Shown here in pieces: positions 7,836 through 16,973 of a stretch of 64,000 bases of DNA (position 1 is the first letter of the stretch; each line of letters starts with the position of its first letter). Both the position numbers and the translations under genes were made by a program. The stretch covers positions 1 through 64,000 of the forward strand of contig CAUJDS010000063.1 of the NCBI GenBank assembly GCA_963169695.1, written 5' to 3'. The notes beneath the pieces were generated by a model, which saw only the letters and a program-made list of their open reading frames with translations, ran no database searches and was not told where the DNA came from. Source of the DNA: Bdellovibrionota bacterium (GTDB lineage: Bacteria > Bdellovibrionota > UBA1018 > CAUJDS01).

Positions 7836-8888
7836 ATGATCATCCAATTTCGCGCATTACGATCCACTGCCTTGCTTACCGGATTGGTATTGGCCGTGGG
7901 CGGCTGCCTGGGATCCGAAAGCCTCAAAAAGAAAAGCGCCGACGCCAGTCTCACCAGCGGTGCAACCTCCGCCCAGGTTCTTAATTATGGCGCTGGGACT
8001 CGGTCCGCAAAAATCGTTTTCAGAATAACTGATGCCAACAGCTCACAGAACTACGGAAGCTTCGATTCTGCTCAGGCGACCAATCCAACACCCAATGAAT
8101 TTGGAGAAGGTGTTCCTGTTGCTCGATACTATGGCATCGATGATACGCTTATCGGACCTACCGTACCCTTTATACGATCAGCTGAGGTTCGAATCTCAGG
8201 CCCAGGAAATACCGCTGCACAGCGACCCGGTTGCGCGCGCTTTACTCCCTTTGATGCCACTGGATATCAGTGTGGGCCTACTGCGCCTGCTACGCCAAGC
8301 ACTTGCTCGGGACCAGCTGGATACTACGCTGTGAATGAGGCGGAATGTTCTGCGACCTCGACCACCACTGCACGAGGATCAGGCGCACCAACGGATGGCG
8401 TTGGCGTTTTTATCGAGTTGGATCGTAGTGCAATGGGAAGTTTCGAAAACCTCAAGATCACACTGCAATACAATGCTGCTGCACCCGTAACAGCAGGAAG
8501 TGGATTGGATCCGGCTCTCTGCTTTGCTGGTCCCAATCAAAATGTCGATCCCACCAATCCTAATTGTTCGCCACTAAGTTGGCAGGCTTACTTACGAAGC
8601 AGCCTGGATCCTAGTGAATCTCCACACGCCTTCCTCAATCTCTTTCCGCCGGTCAGTCAGGTAGTCGAAAACGACCGCATCCGTAGCGCTGTACAGACTC
8701 GAGACATCATCGTTCCACTCGCTGCCTATCCCGAAGCAAAGTACCTCTTTCTTACTCGTACCGATGCCAATGCTGGCTTGGCTGCTCAGTGTATGGTCCT
8801 CAATCAGACCGTGCCTCTGCCTTATGGCAATCTCTCTGCCCTTTGCCACGGAGTCGTATTGATGAGCGCCATCCTAGAGAGGTTCTAG
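7836..8888 (+). CDS. Lipoprotein, member 1 of a four-gene series
   Basis: A 350-residue predicted lipoprotein. The ATG at 7836 follows an AGGGG stretch and gives a compact signal peptide ending in a lipobox (VLAVGGC); an in-frame ATG six codons upstream is less well placed. After the lipidated Cys come a short Lys/Ser stretch and S-L-T-S-G-A-T-S-A-Q, a motif echoed in the other members. The body is rich in Pro, Thr, Ser and Gly with scattered Cys (CGPTAPATPSTC; AECSATSTTT), fitting an extracellular or outer-membrane beta-rich fold. No known domain. The stop overlaps the GTG of the next gene, so the two are translationally coupled. Confidence 0.75.
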   Translation: MIIQFRALRSTALLTGLVLAVGGCLGSESLKKKSADASLTSGATSAQVLNYGAGTRSAKIVFRITDANSSQNYGSFDSAQATNPTPNEFGEGVPVARYYGIDDTLIGPTVPFIRSAEVRISGPGNTAAQRPGCARFTPFDATGYQCGPTAPATPSTCSGPAGYYAVNEAECSATSTTTARGSGAPTDGVGVFIELDRSAMGSFENLKITLQYNAAAPVTAGSGLDPALCFAGPNQNVDPTNPNCSPLSWQAYLRSSLDPSESPHAFLNLFPPVSQVVENDRIRSAVQTRDIIVPLAAYPEAKYLFLTRTDANAGLAAQCMVLNQTVPLPYGNLSALCHGVVLMSAILERF

Positions 8889-9907
8889 TGGCGGCGACAA
8901 CTAAACTAAACCAAAGCAATCGCCTTCTCTTCTTGATGCTGATCTATTCGGGCTGTAGTGGGACTTTTCCTGCACCAAAAAACAATAACCTCTCACAAGG
9001 CTCATCCACTTCATCTAGTGCTGACAAAGTCGCTTCACGCAAGTTTAAATCCGCCATGGTCTACTTCAAACAAAGTGACTTCTACTCCTTAGAATCTCCC
9101 AATGCCAGTCAATGCGCAGGGAATGCCAAGGTGTTTCGAGATCCTCGTCACTCACTTGCTGAAGGAATCGCCGCTCCTTTTGCAGCTTCAAGTAGTGTCG
9201 CCGGGGAAACTCTCCGTCCTGCATTTTTAGTCAGCGTATCCGTCGATCTCACAGATACTACCGAAGAATCATCCGTGGGTGTGTATCGCTATCCCGCCAA
9301 CGCCTGCGCGAACAAAGGTGGAAGCTACCCGGGCCCAAGCCTTTGTGCGTACTTCGATACGGATGCCAATCGTGTCCTCACTGGTCAAAAGGGCGCGGCC
9401 TTAGGCACAGGATACTATTCAATGAATCACCTCAATTGCGATGGCGCGGGTCCTGTTTTGGCCTACCCCAACTATTACGCGGGTGGTGTGGACATTGATC
9501 TCGATCGCACCGAAATGGCTTCGAATGCTCAAATGCTTTTGACCATGAACTGGTTTCCGATGGACTTTGCCAATCCGCGACCACTTGTCACTGGATCGAC
9601 TGCGCCGGCCTCTCGCTCGCCAGATGAGGTGGCGGAGTTTCAGATTCACCTCGTTGAAACGGAGGAGACTCTCGATTCGTTGCAAAGGATTTTTCAACCA
9701 CGCTACTTCTCAAGCTTCCTCAATTCCGCTCGCTTTCCTATTCGGGCAAAGTCCTACGCACTCCTCTCTCGAGCAAAAGCGCAGATGACTGATCAACAAG
9801 TGCTCCTCAACTTTGGTGGCACAACCTCCAATCGAATTCGCATTGAGCGCATCAAAGGAGACGCCATCCTTGGCTCCATTCGACTAGACCTTCTCGAAGG
9901 GCGTTAG
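8888..9907 (+). CDS. Lipoprotein, member 2 of a four-gene series
   Basis: A 339-residue predicted lipoprotein starting at a GTG that shares its G with the previous TAG (TAGTG), with GAGAGG upstream. The frame is open further upstream, but only this start gives a signal peptide with lipobox (LMLIYSGC). The mature start is Ser/Thr/Gln-rich (SQGSSTSSSADK). Later segments resemble member 1: conserved Cys in repeated C-x-n-C patterns, GTGYYSMNHLNC beside AGYYAVNEAEC, and VDIDLDRTEMAS beside VFIELDRSAMGS. The two genes are therefore probably old paralogues. Function unknown; outer-membrane or surface location inferred from the lipid anchor. Confidence 0.75.
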   Translation: MAATTKLNQSNRLLFLMLIYSGCSGTFPAPKNNNLSQGSSTSSSADKVASRKFKSAMVYFKQSDFYSLESPNASQCAGNAKVFRDPRHSLAEGIAAPFAASSSVAGETLRPAFLVSVSVDLTDTTEESSVGVYRYPANACANKGGSYPGPSLCAYFDTDANRVLTGQKGAALGTGYYSMNHLNCDGAGPVLAYPNYYAGGVDIDLDRTEMASNAQMLLTMNWFPMDFANPRPLVTGSTAPASRSPDEVAEFQIHLVETEETLDSLQRIFQPRYFSSFLNSARFPIRAKSYALLSRAKAQMTDQQVLLNFGGTTSNRIRIERIKGDAILGSIRLDLLEGR

Positions 9908-10076
9908 CCCCTCGGTCCTCTCCGACACAGCGACCAAGCTTGTCACCTGTGGAAAGCCTAAACGGTTTTGAAGGAATCACAAAAGAAAGCTCTTGCAACC
10001 CTTTGGATTTCTTACCGAATTACTTCAAACTTCACGCACGTTCCTTGCATCTCTCTCCTATGGGGATATCAGGGAA

Positions 10077-11861
10077 ATGCTGGGGAATCGCTTCAATCAG
10101 AACTTCATCCAAGTGCTTACGGCAGTAGCCCTGCTTTGCTCATTGGGTGCGTGCACGGGCAATCGACTGAACCTCAAACAGAAGTCGACGTCTAGCCTGG
10201 TCACTGGCGGATCGTCGAGTACTTTTGCGATTCGACTCAATGCCGTCGTGCCACAAGCCTCCAATCCATCGGGAAATTTTTCGCTCGCAGGAGATTCTAG
10301 CATTGGCCAATATTGTTACGCAGTAGGTGGAACGCCTGGAGTATCGGGCACCGGCGTAAGTACCTGCCAGTGCGACTATCAGTTTACCGTAGGAACCACT
10401 TCACAACAGAGAAATGCCAATACCGTAAGCTATAGCAATAACGAAATTGTTTGCTCGTATTCAAGCGTCATTCCCTCGCAAGCTAATCAAGTGGCAGTGA
10501 AAATTGTGGCTTCGGCTGCTGGCGCATCGTCGAACACCCTCACCGTCAATTTGAACGGAACGGGGAGCAATCTCTTTCTAGACCTTACTAATCCTGAGAG
10601 CTTCCGCAAAGTACAAATGTACCAAGCCAGAAAGCTCTTTGAAGATATCCTACATCCGTACTGCGATGATGCAGACAACTGCCCTATCGATCCGATTCAG
10701 ACCGAGAACTACCTGCTTTCTTTTCCCGTAATTTTTTATTCGACCAACCTAGGTAAGACCCTGCTGAACTACGGCAATTATTCTGGAGAAAATCCCGAAA
10801 CCGCGCCAACGCATTGGTCATTAGGCTATTCTAGAAACCAAGCCAAAGTTTCTTTCTGGCAAAATCACAAAATCTATTCACGAGGTTCAAGTACGCAAGG
10901 CTCTTCTTCCGAAGGGTACCTCATGTATGATGCTTTTGGACGCAGTAAGAATACTCGCATCGACTTTGAACTCGCACGAGGCCAAACCGGTGTCTTTCAA
11001 TACGAAGTCACGCTGCCGGAGTCTCCTGCCAATTTGAACATTATGGGATATGCAGCAGCGCCTATTACGGATGCTGCCGGGCGACTTCAATGCCCCGAAG
11101 CTACTGGAAATATCCCTATCGGAAAGCATTGGGTCCTTATCAACTTATTCAAGTCGACTAGTTCTTTCGATACCGTTTATGCATGGAGACCAGCTTACCT
11201 TCAGCAAGGACCTACCACTCACACCAAGATTGCATGCAACCCAGGTGTAGTGACCGGAAGCAGTGCTACTTCACAACCGGACACCTACGTAAGTTGCGAT
11301 GGCGGAAGAAATCTCGATACCGCGACAAGCACCGCAGGTGAATTCACTGGATCAGCATTGACCACTCAACGCGCCTTCTACCTCTCTAGCGCCAGCATTG
11401 CCAATCCAGCTGCTTGTTTTTCTGTTTCACCGGGAGCCAATGCTACCTTCGGAATGCAACGCCTTGATGGCTATCAAAATTCCACGACAGGAAACGCAAG
11501 CTTTAGTGTGCTTATGCACCCTTGGCAGCTGAGTCCTACGAACTCTTCTTCGCAAACAGGTCAAGAGAACCAGATCAATGGCAGCATCATCACAAAGACG
11601 ACAACACATAGTAAGGGATCTTACACAGGCTCTAACAAAGACAATATTATGGTGGTCTACCCGACGGGACTAACCAACGCAGAATACGAGTCCAGAAAAG
11701 ATGAATTTACACCCCTACGCTACAAGAACCGATTGGCTTGTGATGTCGGATCAGCAACCAATCCCGAAACCGGATGTCCAACCTCAGGAGCTGCCATTAT
11801 TAGTTACAACCTCGATGATGAAGCCCAACAATACCCTTTATGCGCGGTTCAGGAGGACTAA
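10077..11861 (+). CDS. Lipoprotein, member 3 of a four-gene series
   Basis: A 594-residue predicted lipoprotein. The ATG at 10077 is preferred since AGGGA lies just before it and the signal peptide then ends in a lipobox (LCSLGAC). The frame is open upstream to 9993 without a leader-like sequence. After the Cys comes STSSLVTGGSSSTFAIRLNA, resembling the mature starts of members 1 and 4, then a Cys-paired module (C-Y-A, S-T-C-Q-C-D-Y-Q-F, I-V-C-S-Y). The remainder is beta-rich with many Asn, Ser and Thr. The last residues contain two Cys (GCPTSG; PLCAV). Function unknown. Confidence 0.75.
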   Translation: MLGNRFNQNFIQVLTAVALLCSLGACTGNRLNLKQKSTSSLVTGGSSSTFAIRLNAVVPQASNPSGNFSLAGDSSIGQYCYAVGGTPGVSGTGVSTCQCDYQFTVGTTSQQRNANTVSYSNNEIVCSYSSVIPSQANQVAVKIVASAAGASSNTLTVNLNGTGSNLFLDLTNPESFRKVQMYQARKLFEDILHPYCDDADNCPIDPIQTENYLLSFPVIFYSTNLGKTLLNYGNYSGENPETAPTHWSLGYSRNQAKVSFWQNHKIYSRGSSTQGSSSEGYLMYDAFGRSKNTRIDFELARGQTGVFQYEVTLPESPANLNIMGYAAAPITDAAGRLQCPEATGNIPIGKHWVLINLFKSTSSFDTVYAWRPAYLQQGPTTHTKIACNPGVVTGSSATSQPDTYVSCDGGRNLDTATSTAGEFTGSALTTQRAFYLSSASIANPAACFSVSPGANATFGMQRLDGYQNSTTGNASFSVLMHPWQLSPTNSSSQTGQENQINGSIITKTTTHSKGSYTGSNKDNIMVVYPTGLTNAEYESRKDEFTPLRYKNRLACDVGSATNPETGCPTSGAAIISYNLDDEAQQYPLCAVQED

Positions 11862-11866
11862 ACGTG

Positions 11867-14425
11867 ATGACACCAAAGTCTTTCAGTATCAAAATATTCT
11901 CAACGCTCTTCTGCTTAGGATTGCTCGCTTCGTGTAGCAATGGTGTTATTCGACCAAAATCTAGCCTTTCTACTTCTGGCGGTACGGCTAGCCAACTCAA
12001 TGTCAATGCGACCCTTATTTCTGCGGAAGAGGCCAGCAACCAACTGAGCGTGACACTGCGCTTTGATTCTAGCATCACCAAGACCCTGCAACCCATCCCT
12101 CAGTATTGTACAGTTACAGGCTCGGGCGAAACCAATCCACGGCCTTGTACCTGCCAAATTGAACGACGTGTGATTAGCCCCAATGGCGGCAATCCCTACC
12201 TCTTCGACAAAGTCGATACGACAACACTGACATCAGTAGGATCCTACGAGCTCGCTTGCGGACTTCCAACCGACTACGCCCAAATTCCTACTGGCACCGT
12301 CGTCAAATTCAGCGTACTCCCGGCGCAAGGCAATTCATCTGGACTCTCCACCAATGTCTTCGAAAGAGTCAAAGGCGCTACGTCTTCGGGTGGCACGGCA
12401 GACTACACGACCAGCGCTGGAATTCGCTTCAATGATATTTTGAATTTTGTTTGCTTTGAAAGACAGACGGTGCTTCCAAGCCTGCTCAATAAGGTAGACA
12501 CCTTTAGCGGTGACCCCGGAGGGGGAACTCGGAATAATATTCCTCTCGCCACACAATTCTGCTCAAAAACAAATGATAGCTCGGGTATCGGAACCTGCCC
12601 CAGTCCATCTGGAGCCCAAAACTCCGCGCAGTCCGGTTATTTTCACTTCCTTGTCCGTAATAAAGCAGGTGGAGCCCTAGGAATCACCAATAACAATAGT
12701 CGTTACTACTGCCCCCAAGTGGACGAGGGCTTACCTAAGCGGGGCGACTTCGCCAATGGTCCTAATTTCTATCCTCTGAGGTCAGACTTCTCGCTTGCTC
12801 AAACTTGGAGTACCCAATTCCCCATCGGTATCGAAGCGCCATCAGCCCTCTATGATGGAAGCCAAGCAACCGCTCCCACTCGTTGCAAAGGCCCTGATGG
12901 ATCTGACCCAGAAGCCTTGCCTACTCCCGATCCAGGTCAGATTTCTACACAGTGCAAAGGCTACGCGGCCCCAGTGCAATCCAACGGCCGCTGTGGCTAT
13001 TTCATGGATCAAAATAATTCCGTACGGCTGATGACACACTTGCGCCAGTATGTACGACTGGGCCCATTGCACATGGATGCCGACGGTCGTTTTGCCAAGA
13101 GTGGAGCCCGAGCCGTCGAAGTACTCTATGTGCCGGATCGAGTTGTTGAGAATCCCAATGCTGATCCGCTCAATCCCTTTACGATGCTGGGGCCCCTTCC
13201 TTGCGAAGAAGCGGTGCTAGATCATAAAGGCGTTACCAAGAAACGACCTGTCGCTCTCGTCGATGCTGGAAGCAATTTGCGCTCGGGACCCAATTTTCCA
13301 CGGGGAATGGGAGTGCCGGTCTATATGTCTCGTGCGGGCTCCTTTGTCGCAATCAACAAATATACTGCGGCCAATCCGACTAACACCCAATACAATACGG
13401 GATTTGAAGGCAAGAATATGGACGGAATCTTCTTTCCCAATCACGATAGCAAGGCCGATCTCTCTTGCTCCGCAATCCTGCCACGCGTGGCTTATAATTC
13501 CTATCTCGCTCCAAGCGGTATGGCGCTATTTACCACCAATCACAGTGCCCGCAATCCGATTGCTGTTCAACCGGGAGACAATTCAACGAGTCCCGCCTAC
13601 CCAATCTACACCGACGAAGTCTACCTTCGTCCGATCGAAAAGGGCGAGCGTACGAAGTGGGTGCTCAATCCTGATTTTCAGGCCTGTGCTCCTGCCCCCA
13701 AAGACGGTGTGCATGATGCTTTCTTACACTTCGTCAAGAAACCCAATGGCGCAACTGCCTATTGTGTGTCGGACTACCCTACCAGGATGACGGACCTGGA
13801 TCGCTTTGACCGCTACCTGGACGGAACCCTTTCGGGAAGATTCAAGAACTTCACTTCTCCAGTCGTCAAGAATGTCCGAAATCCTACCTCCACCTGCAAC
13901 GCCACTCCCATCTCGAACTTAGGGAGCATAGCAGGTACCTACCCTGCAGCCGGTCAGGACGCCAACGACTACATCGGATGGGCACATCACGATCAAAGTA
14001 GCAAAGTTGATCACGACGGAGCCAATTTCATTGGTGCGGACAAAACCTGCGACCAAACTCTTACACAAAGTACCAACTCCGACCTCAAAGCCATTCCCCT
14101 CCAAGCGGAGCCGCATGACATCGAAGAGGCCCTTTGGAATGACGAGCAGTATGAGTGCAAAATCACCTACGATGCCGCGGGCGGAAAGTCCTGGAAGCAA
14201 TACCAAGGGGGACAAACACCTTCTTCGGGTTGTTGCGGTGTGGACGAAAGCGGAGCACTTATTCTTAAGGACCAGTTTCAATCAGGAGTCGGCACGGGCG
14301 TTCCTAACGCTGCGGATATCGCAAATCGTAAGAACTCGACCAGCTATCGCAGTGTAGAAAGATACACAGCTGGCGCACGTCCAGATCCCGTGACTGGCAA
14401 AATCTGCGGTAAAATTACTTACTAA
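11867..14425 (+). CDS. Large lipoprotein, member 4 of a four-gene series
   Basis: An 852-residue predicted lipoprotein, following member 3 closely with AGGAGG at 11851-11856. The start is ATG 11867 or GTG 11864. The lipobox is GLLASC. The mature start contains SSLSTSGGTASQLNVNATL, matching the S-S-L-x-T-G-G pattern of member 3. Next is a module with C-T-V-T-G-S-G and P-R-P-C-T-C-Q-I-E, the counterpart of CQCDYQF in member 3. The long body has about 20 Cys, several near Gly-Tyr or Pro, and ends CCGVDES and KICGKITY. No enzyme motif seen. It converges on a Cys-rich secreted protein 10 bases downstream. Confidence 0.75.
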   Translation: MTPKSFSIKIFSTLFCLGLLASCSNGVIRPKSSLSTSGGTASQLNVNATLISAEEASNQLSVTLRFDSSITKTLQPIPQYCTVTGSGETNPRPCTCQIERRVISPNGGNPYLFDKVDTTTLTSVGSYELACGLPTDYAQIPTGTVVKFSVLPAQGNSSGLSTNVFERVKGATSSGGTADYTTSAGIRFNDILNFVCFERQTVLPSLLNKVDTFSGDPGGGTRNNIPLATQFCSKTNDSSGIGTCPSPSGAQNSAQSGYFHFLVRNKAGGALGITNNNSRYYCPQVDEGLPKRGDFANGPNFYPLRSDFSLAQTWSTQFPIGIEAPSALYDGSQATAPTRCKGPDGSDPEALPTPDPGQISTQCKGYAAPVQSNGRCGYFMDQNNSVRLMTHLRQYVRLGPLHMDADGRFAKSGARAVEVLYVPDRVVENPNADPLNPFTMLGPLPCEEAVLDHKGVTKKRPVALVDAGSNLRSGPNFPRGMGVPVYMSRAGSFVAINKYTAANPTNTQYNTGFEGKNMDGIFFPNHDSKADLSCSAILPRVAYNSYLAPSGMALFTTNHSARNPIAVQPGDNSTSPAYPIYTDEVYLRPIEKGERTKWVLNPDFQACAPAPKDGVHDAFLHFVKKPNGATAYCVSDYPTRMTDLDRFDRYLDGTLSGRFKNFTSPVVKNVRNPTSTCNATPISNLGSIAGTYPAAGQDANDYIGWAHHDQSSKVDHDGANFIGADKTCDQTLTQSTNSDLKAIPLQAEPHDIEEALWNDEQYECKITYDAAGGKSWKQYQGGQTPSSGCCGVDESGALILKDQFQSGVGTGVPNAADIANRKNSTSYRSVERYTAGARPDPVTGKICGKITY

Positions 14426-14434
14426 GAAGTCGCC

Positions 14435-14911
14435 CTAGCGACAAAAGCAGTTGGGTTGCTTGTTCTTCACCATAGACTCTTCGATGGTCATAAAGCCTGC
14501 GTGATAAATACTACAATAGCTCACCGACTTGCCTTCGCATCGGTCCGAGCACTGAAACCGCGTCCCCATACTTGAAGCTTGCGATGAATTGATCGAAAAC
14601 CCACAACGCGTGGGCTCGTTGAATTCTGCTGTGCAACCTGATCCGCGCGACTCACAATACTCCACGCAGGCACGCTTGGCGGACTTACGAATCGTCTGCA
14701 AGAAATCGGCAACATCCGATTCTACGTCTTTCTCTGCGCAGCACTTCCACATCACTCCCTGAACTTTGACAGAGTCCGAACACTTGCCATTGAGGGTTTT
14801 GGCGCCAATGACTCGCGTTTCCGGCCCAAAAGCACAGAACTTAAAACTATCCGCTCCCCACGCTGCGTGACTGAGGCCAATCACCATTCCAAAAATCATG
14901 AAGTTTTTCAT
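14435..14911 (-). CDS. Small secreted cysteine-rich protein
   Basis: A 158-residue protein with a signal peptide (cleavage near AAWGADS). The mature part has 13 Cys, including CVEYCESRGSGC, QCSDRC and the C-terminal NCFCR, so it is probably held by disulfides outside the cytoplasm. No known family. It is translationally coupled (overlap of four bases) to the exported protein gene upstream on the same strand and converges with the lipoprotein series, whose members are also Cys-rich. Confidence 0.6.
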   Translation of the reverse strand: MKNFMIFGMVIGLSHAAWGADSFKFCAFGPETRVIGAKTLNGKCSDSVKVQGVMWKCCAEKDVESDVADFLQTIRKSAKRACVEYCESRGSGCTAEFNEPTRCGFSINSSQASSMGTRFQCSDRCEGKSVSYCSIYHAGFMTIEESMVKNKQPNCFCR

Positions 14912-16020
14912 TTGAGAACCTCCTTCAGTTTTTTTCTAAATTCTTCAAAAATCCCGTGCAGCCTCACATCGGGACTGAGGTAGGTAAATCCAACTTGCCC
15001 CGTGGTCAATTGCGTTCCACGCATTTCGGACAAGAAGCTTGGGTCCAGTACTTTTTCGGGATTCCACTTCTTAATTGCTTCAGAAGTTTGGCCGTTAGAA
15101 AAGCGACTGTCCTCCGGAACCATCTCATAGGCATGGATGAGACTTTTGTAAAACTCTTGCAGCTTTCGGATCGCCTCGACTCGATCTTTCCTCACTAAGA
15201 GGGCTTCATAGGCATCGCTTTCGATCAGGGTACGATACGCGTCCACTTTCTTTTTTCGAAGGACCGCAGCCTCACTCGACTTCTTCCAAACTTCCCAACT
15301 CCACTCGCTTGCAACTCCAGCGGCATAGAATATTCCCAGCGGAACTCGCTCGAGGGTTTCCACCATGACCAAGAGGGTTTGGTTGGTGATGGGATTGGAG
15401 AGCCTTCGATACACCCTAGGCCCTTTTCGAATCGTCAAGACTTCGTAAGGTTCTATCCATCCTGCCAGCTTCCATTGACCACGATGTCGCCCCACCCTTC
15501 CATCCGAATCCAAGAATAAAATTCCATCCTGCTCCAAGCGAGGGTCCCACCCAGCACGAGGATGCGCGTCGATAAACCAACCCTTGTGCTCCGTAAAAAG
15601 ATTTTCTACATGCCCGCTGGTGACCATCGACGTGCAGACCTCAAGGCTGATCCGTTCCTTCAGTGCTCCCAGGCTCCGATCGCCTTCTGCCGCTTTGGCG
15701 TCGGCCTCGAGTCCTGGTGCCCAGATCGAAACTGCTGGATCTTCCAAGAGAAATCGTACGATTTGCGACTCCTTGAGTGATTGCTCCATGGAGTAAACAC
15801 GTGAACGCTTTGCCTCGCCCACGGTGATTCCCAAATGGGGCGGTCTGCCTCCGATGGCCTTGTCGCAGACAGCTCGAGGCAGCTCCCGATTGAGCCGCAC
15901 AAAATCTTCCAGATTGCCTGAGCTCTGAGCCATCGCATCTCGGCCAATGATTAGCGCCAATCCAATGACGCCCCTTCTCAACCACCCATCCATACGGTAG
16001 TAATGGTACCATGATTTCAT
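14908..16020 (-). CDS. Exported protein of unknown function
   Basis: A 370-residue protein. The N-terminus has a signal peptide (RRGVIGLALIIGRDAMA). An internal ATG at 15993 would give a shorter leader and avoid the 10-base overlap with the divergent pseudouridine synthase gene, so the true start is uncertain. The mature part is of mixed helical type with charged stretches, a single Cys pair (VCDK; LEVCTS) and no recognised motif. It forms a two-gene operon with the Cys-rich protein downstream. Confidence 0.6.
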   Translation of the reverse strand: MKSWYHYYRMDGWLRRGVIGLALIIGRDAMAQSSGNLEDFVRLNRELPRAVCDKAIGGRPPHLGITVGEAKRSRVYSMEQSLKESQIVRFLLEDPAVSIWAPGLEADAKAAEGDRSLGALKERISLEVCTSMVTSGHVENLFTEHKGWFIDAHPRAGWDPRLEQDGILFLDSDGRVGRHRGQWKLAGWIEPYEVLTIRKGPRVYRRLSNPITNQTLLVMVETLERVPLGIFYAAGVASEWSWEVWKKSSEAAVLRKKKVDAYRTLIESDAYEALLVRKDRVEAIRKLQEFYKSLIHAYEMVPEDSRFSNGQTSEAIKKWNPEKVLDPSFLSEMRGTQLTTGQVGFTYLSPDVRLHGIFEEFRKKLKEVLK

Positions 16021-16973
16021 TAACGATCGGAGTCGAGATCACTGCAGAATCCTCCGCCCTACGGGCGGACGAGGTTTTGACGCAGGAGATCCGGCAGCGA
16101 TTCCTTCCTAGCTTTTCCAGAAACCGCGCCAAACAATGGATCGCAACCAAGTCCATCACCTATCGCGAGAAGCCCGGCGCTCCTTTGAAGGCCCTGGCTC
16201 CTAGCCTGCGACTCCGCGGCCCCTTCGTGGAAATTCGGATTGAAGGACTCGATGCTACCGACCTTGCCCCCGCGCGTGCACACGCCTCGATGCAAGGATC
16301 CTTCCTCCCTGTGATTTATCAAGATGACCAATTGCTCGTACTCAATAAGAGCCATGGCATTCCGTCGCAGCCCCTTTCTCCTCTCGAGACAGAAACCGCT
16401 GTTGGCAGTGCTATTGCCCTCCTCCCCGAACTTTCAAAAACATTTATGAACTCCTTAGAACCCGGATTGGTGCATCGACTCGATGTGGATACCAGCGGCG
16501 TGCTCTGCTTTGCGAAGGACGAAAAGACGCTCGACTTTCTTCAGCGCCACTGGAATCGTTCTGCCATTCCGCGCGTTCGAAAATGGTACCGCGCCATCGT
16601 GCATTCTACCAAGCGTGTCCGCACCCAGCGCATCGATCACGCCATCGAACGCAATCCCAAGAGCACCAAACGGATGCAAGTGAGTCGCAAGAAGACTGCC
16701 CTCACCGCCCGAACTTATATTCGAGCAGCCAATCCTCTTGGGAAGGGCCTGTGGGATTTGACGATTGAAATCGAAACGGGAGTTCAGCATCAAATCCGTT
16801 GCCACCTGGCCCATATTCATTCACCTATCCTGGGAGATGATTTGTATCGCGGCAAAAAATCCTCACGCCTCTGGCTTCACGCGTGGCGCGCCGAAATTCC
16901 AAAGCCACAATCTAAGAAGACCCGAATGGTCGAAGCCCCGCTACCTGCTGATTGGCCGGTTGCGCAGAGCTAG
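16011..16973 (+). CDS. RluA-family RNA pseudouridine synthase
   Basis: A 320-residue enzyme that isomerises uridine to pseudouridine in rRNA or tRNA. Residues about 20-75 resemble an S4-type RNA-binding lead ([17 protein letters not shown]). The catalytic domain follows, with [13 protein letters not shown] near residues 156-168; the second Asp is the catalytic nucleophile. Later family landmarks are [24 protein letters not shown] and GDDLY-R. Which uridine is modified cannot be told. The start lies inside the 5' end of the opposite-strand gene. The stop shares the tetramer CTAG with that of nrdJ. Confidence 0.9.
   Translation: MISLTIGVEITAESSALRADEVLTQEIRQRFLPSFSRNRAKQWIATKSITYREKPGAPLKALAPSLRLRGPFVEIRIEGLDATDLAPARAHASMQGSFLPVIYQDDQLLVLNKSHGIPSQPLSPLETETAVGSAIALLPELSKTFMNSLEPGLVHRLDVDTSGVLCFAKDEKTLDFLQRHWNRSAIPRVRKWYRAIVHSTKRVRTQRIDHAIERNPKSTKRMQVSRKKTALTARTYIRAANPLGKGLWDLTIEIETGVQHQIRCHLAHIHSPILGDDLYRGKKSSRLWLHAWRAEIPKPQSKKTRMVEAPLPADWPVAQS

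Noticed and set aside
13263-13790. 175-codon frame inside lipoprotein member 4
   Set aside because: A shadow of the lipoprotein frame; its composition follows from the main frame and no start signal exists.
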